Below, one piece after another: positions 61,775 through 64,000 of a DNA stretch of 64,000 bases. The stretch lies in assembly GCF_000710035.2 (NCBI RefSeq), contig NZ_JMJJ01000001.1, positions 62,001 through 126,000 on the forward strand. The letters are read 5' to 3'. The notes under the pieces were generated by a model that saw only the letters and a list, made by a program, of their open reading frames with translations, ran no database searches and was not told the DNA's origin. The position numbers were made by a program, and so were the translations under genes. Source of the DNA: Pantoea ananatis LMG 2665. Lineage in GTDB: Bacteria > Pseudomonadota > Gammaproteobacteria > Enterobacterales > Enterobacteriaceae. Numbering within the stretch: position 1 is the stretch's first letter; each line of letters starts with the position of its first letter.

Positions 61775-64000
61775 ATGTCACAGTCCACACTTTTCACTGC
61801 GGCCCGTCCAGCGGGGCAGTTTACCCTTCGTCCCCTGCTGCCCGCTGATGTGAGGCTTATTCACCGCTGGGTCACGCGCGACTACGCCCGCTTCTGGGGA
61901 ATGCAGGATCACGCGCCAGAGCAGGTCGCCGAATTCTATCAACAGCTGACGGCAAAAGATCCCCATGCGGCGTTAATCGGCTGCTGCGATGGCGAACCGG
62001 CGTTTCTTATCGAATGTTATCGTGCCAGTGAGGATGAGGTCGGCAGGCATTATCCCGCCCAGCCAGACGACTACGGCATGCATATTCTGATCGCGCCCGC
62101 GGTGACACCGGTCAGCCAGTTTAGCTGGCAGGTGTTCAGCACGGTCATGGACTACATGTTCAGCCGCCCCGAGGTTAACCGCGTGGTGGTCGAGCCGGAC
62201 GTGCGCAATGACAAAATCCATCGCCTGAATAAACGTGCGGGTTTTCGCTATCAGCACACCATTGATATGGGACATAAAACGGCCTGGTTGGCTTTCTGCC
62301 AGCGCGATGATTATCAGCAGGCCCTACTGCAGGAATCACATATGAATAACACCACACCGCTGTTGAACGGTTCACACCTCACCGGACATGACTGGCTGCA
62401 GGCCAACCGTTTACTGATTCGCAAAGCCATTGCCGAATTCGCGCACGAGAAGCTGATCACCCCTGTTGATGTCGGCAGTGGCCGTTACCAGCTGGCCGTG
62501 CCGAATGGCGAATCAGAATATGTTTTTTCCGCACAACGGCTGGCGCTGGACCACTGGGAAATCGATGTGGCTTCCCTGCAAAAACAGGAAAACGGCCAGC
62601 GTTTACCGCTGGATGCGCTGCAGTTTATTGAAGAGTTCAATGCCCAAATCGGCATCCCTCAGGCGCTGTTGGCGACCTATATGGAAGAGATTAGCAGCAC
62701 GTTGTGCAGTAGCGTGTTTAAACTGCAGAAGAACAATCCAGACAGCCAGGCGCTGGTGAAGGCGGACTTCCAGACCCTGGAGTCGTCGATGACGGAAGGG
62801 CATCCCTGCTTTGTCGCCAATAACGGCCGTATTGGTTTTGATGCTCGCGATTATCTCGCTTATGCGCCTGAGGCGGCGACGCCGGTGAGATTGATCTGGG
62901 TCGCCGTGCATCGACGTAATGCTCACTTCTCCAGCATCAGTGAACTGAGCTATGCGCGGCTGTTGCAGGAGGAGTTAGGACAGGCTGCCCTCGACCAGTT
63001 CGCCGCTCAACTGGCGAGCAAAGACGTCGTCGCCGAAGACTATATCCTGATGCCGGTCCATCCCTGGCAGTGGCAGAATAAACTGCTGACGGTGTTTGCT
63101 GCGGATATTGCTAACCAGGACATTATTTATCTCGGAATCGGTGAGGACCACTATCAGGCTCAACAGTCGATTCGCACCTTCTTTAACCGCAGCCAGCCGC
63201 AGAAACGCTATGTGAAAACGGCGCTGTCGGTGCTGAACATGGGCTTTATGCGCGGTCTTTCGCCTTACTATATGGCGACCACGCCCGCGATTAACGAATG
63301 GCTGGAAACGCTGGTGGCAAACGATAGCTGGCTCCAGCGCTGTGATTTCCGCATCCTGCGTGAAGTGGCCGCAGTGGGCTATCACAACCGACATTACGAA
63401 CGCGCGATCAAAGGCGACTCTGCCTACAAGAAAATGTTTGCGGCCCTGTGGCGTGATAATCCGGTCACTGACCTGCAGCCTGGCCAGCGTTTAATGACCA
63501 TGGCGGCGTTTCTGCATGTCGATCATCAGCAGCAGCCGTTATTACCGGCGCTGATCGCCGATTCGGGGCTGCCAGCGGAACAGTGGATTGACCGTTACCT
63601 GAACTGTTATCTCAGCCCGCTGCTGCATTGCTTTTATCAACACGATCTGGTGTTTATGCCTCACGGTGAGAACCTTATTCTGCTGCTGGAAAACAATGTG
63701 CCGGTCAGCGCCTACATGAAGGACATCGGCGAGGAGATTGCGGTGATGAATCCGGATGCGGTTCTGCCTGAAAAGGTGCAGCGGCTGGCGGTGGACGTGC
63801 CTGAACATCTGAAGCTGCTGTCGATTTTTACCGACGTCTTCGACTGCATTTTCCGCTTTATCAGCGCGATTTTGCATCAGTCTGATACCTTGTCGGAAAC
63901 CCAGTTCTGGCAGCGGGTGGCGCAGTGCGTCAAGGACTATCAGCAGGCCCATCCGCAGCTTGCCAGTAAGTTCGCCCGCTACGATATGTTTGCGCCCGAA
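61775..64000 (+). CDS. dfoC: Fused acyltransferase/NIS synthetase DfoC, 5' part (runs off window end)
   Basis: 742 codons open from the ATG at 61775 to the edge with no stop. Residues 1 to about 185 are an IucB-like GNAT domain (RPLLPADVRLIHRWV, YGMHILIAPAV, VEPDVRNDKIHRLNKRAGF) that acylates N-hydroxycadaverine. From about 195 comes an IucA/IucC-type siderophore synthetase: ESSMTEGHPCFVANNGRIG at about 330, HPWQWQN, RNAHFSSISELSYARL, TALSVLNMGFMRGL and HGENLIL. It would join hydroxamate units into desferrioxamine. The two parts are separate genes in Streptomyces desC/desD and fused in Erwiniaceae, which supports the taxonomic call. An in-frame ATG at 62342 with AGGAA 7 bases upstream lies in the linker and could start the synthetase alone. 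Confidence 0.92.
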   Translation, partial: MSQSTLFTAARPAGQFTLRPLLPADVRLIHRWVTRDYARFWGMQDHAPEQVAEFYQQLTAKDPHAALIGCCDGEPAFLIECYRASEDEVGRHYPAQPDDYGMHILIAPAVTPVSQFSWQVFSTVMDYMFSRPEVNRVVVEPDVRNDKIHRLNKRAGFRYQHTIDMGHKTAWLAFCQRDDYQQALLQESHMNNTTPLLNGSHLTGHDWLQANRLLIRKAIAEFAHEKLITPVDVGSGRYQLAVPNGESEYVFSAQRLALDHWEIDVASLQKQENGQRLPLDALQFIEEFNAQIGIPQALLATYMEEISSTLCSSVFKLQKNNPDSQALVKADFQTLESSMTEGHPCFVANNGRIGFDARDYLAYAPEAATPVRLIWVAVHRRNAHFSSISELSYARLLQEELGQAALDQFAAQLASKDVVAEDYILMPVHPWQWQNKLLTVFAADIANQDIIYLGIGEDHYQAQQSIRTFFNRSQPQKRYVKTALSVLNMGFMRGLSPYYMATTPAINEWLETLVANDSWLQRCDFRILREVAAVGYHNRHYERAIKGDSAYKKMFAALWRDNPVTDLQPGQRLMTMAAFLHVDHQQQPLLPALIADSGLPAEQWIDRYLNCYLSPLLHCFYQHDLVFMPHGENLILLLENNVPVSAYMKDIGEEIAVMNPDAVLPEKVQRLAVDVPEHLKLLSIFTDVFDCIFRFISAILHQSDTLSETQFWQRVAQCVKDYQQAHPQLASKFARYDMFAPE

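Noticed and set aside
62975..63952. Minus-strand frames of about 139 and 136 codons opposite dfoC
   Set aside because: DfoC motifs on the plus strand are continuous; these are shadows.

Overview
The window comes from a gammaproteobacterium of the order Enterobacterales, most likely family Erwiniaceae and probably Pantoea. The evidence is an ice nucleation gene whose N-terminal domain and R-rich C-terminal repeats look like those of Pantoea ananatis/agglomerans, a desferrioxamine locus in the dfoJ-dfoA-dfoC arrangement with a fused dfoC, and an E. coli-like backbone (opgB, yjjZ, three tRNA-Leu(CAG), rsmC, holD, rimI, yjjG, ytjB, serB, radA, nadR, ettA). These assignments rest on protein recognition from memory; no database search was run.

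Region by region. 1-1242 (minus) holds a truncated membrane-protein gene and an unrecognised protein with a glycine/alanine-rich hydrophobic core, followed by a small lipoprotein at 1634. 2669-5753 is a two-gene ABC importer with a double-length permease and no binding protein. 6212-10275 is the ice nucleation gene, carrying a one-base deletion near 7138 that breaks the frame. 10498-16266 is a sugar-acid cluster: a mannonate/gluconate dehydratase-like enolase diverging from idnO, idnD, an MHS-type transporter and a GntR regulator, with matching operator-like palindromes. 16542-26500 holds housekeeping and accessory genes: YecA, a beta-lactamase-fold lipoprotein, an RcnB-like protein, an acetyltransferase, a heptad-repeat coiled-coil protein, OpgB, a GT32-like glycosyltransferase, a beta-propeller and a histidine phosphatase. 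27086-30549 is a transporter/LacI/nucleoside hydrolase operon with an 18-bp perfect palindrome inside its promoter and a leader of about 255 nt. 30746-33737 holds another MFS carrier, a YbaK-like deacylase and a diguanylate cyclase.

33990-42048 is the conserved core (yjjZ, tRNA-Leu x3, rsmC, holD, rimI, yjjG, ytjB, serB, radA, nadR). Compared with remembered E. coli gene order, prfC through lplA is missing between yjjG and ytjB. Between nadR and ettA there is an insertion containing a membrane-anchored winged-helix regulator with a FidL-like partner, a five-gene chaperone-usher fimbrial operon with two chaperones, and a quinone-reductase-like/LysR pair. After ettA comes a deoxyribose locus in the order known from Salmonella (deoQ-like repressor, deoK, deoP, deoX). 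Its control region has two DeoR-type operators 104 bp apart around a perfect CRP site. The window ends in dfoJ-dfoA-dfoC, with CRP and Fur boxes upstream of dfoJ; dfoC runs off the end.

Taken together this is a plant-associated or environmental enterobacterial accessory region around the opgB-to-ettA backbone: carbon-source scavenging (sugar acids, nucleosides, deoxyribose), iron acquisition, adhesion and ice nucleation. Non-ATG starts are frequent (radA and opgB TTG; idnD, gntR, lacI-like, ettA, the FidL-like gene and the first fimbrial chaperone GTG).
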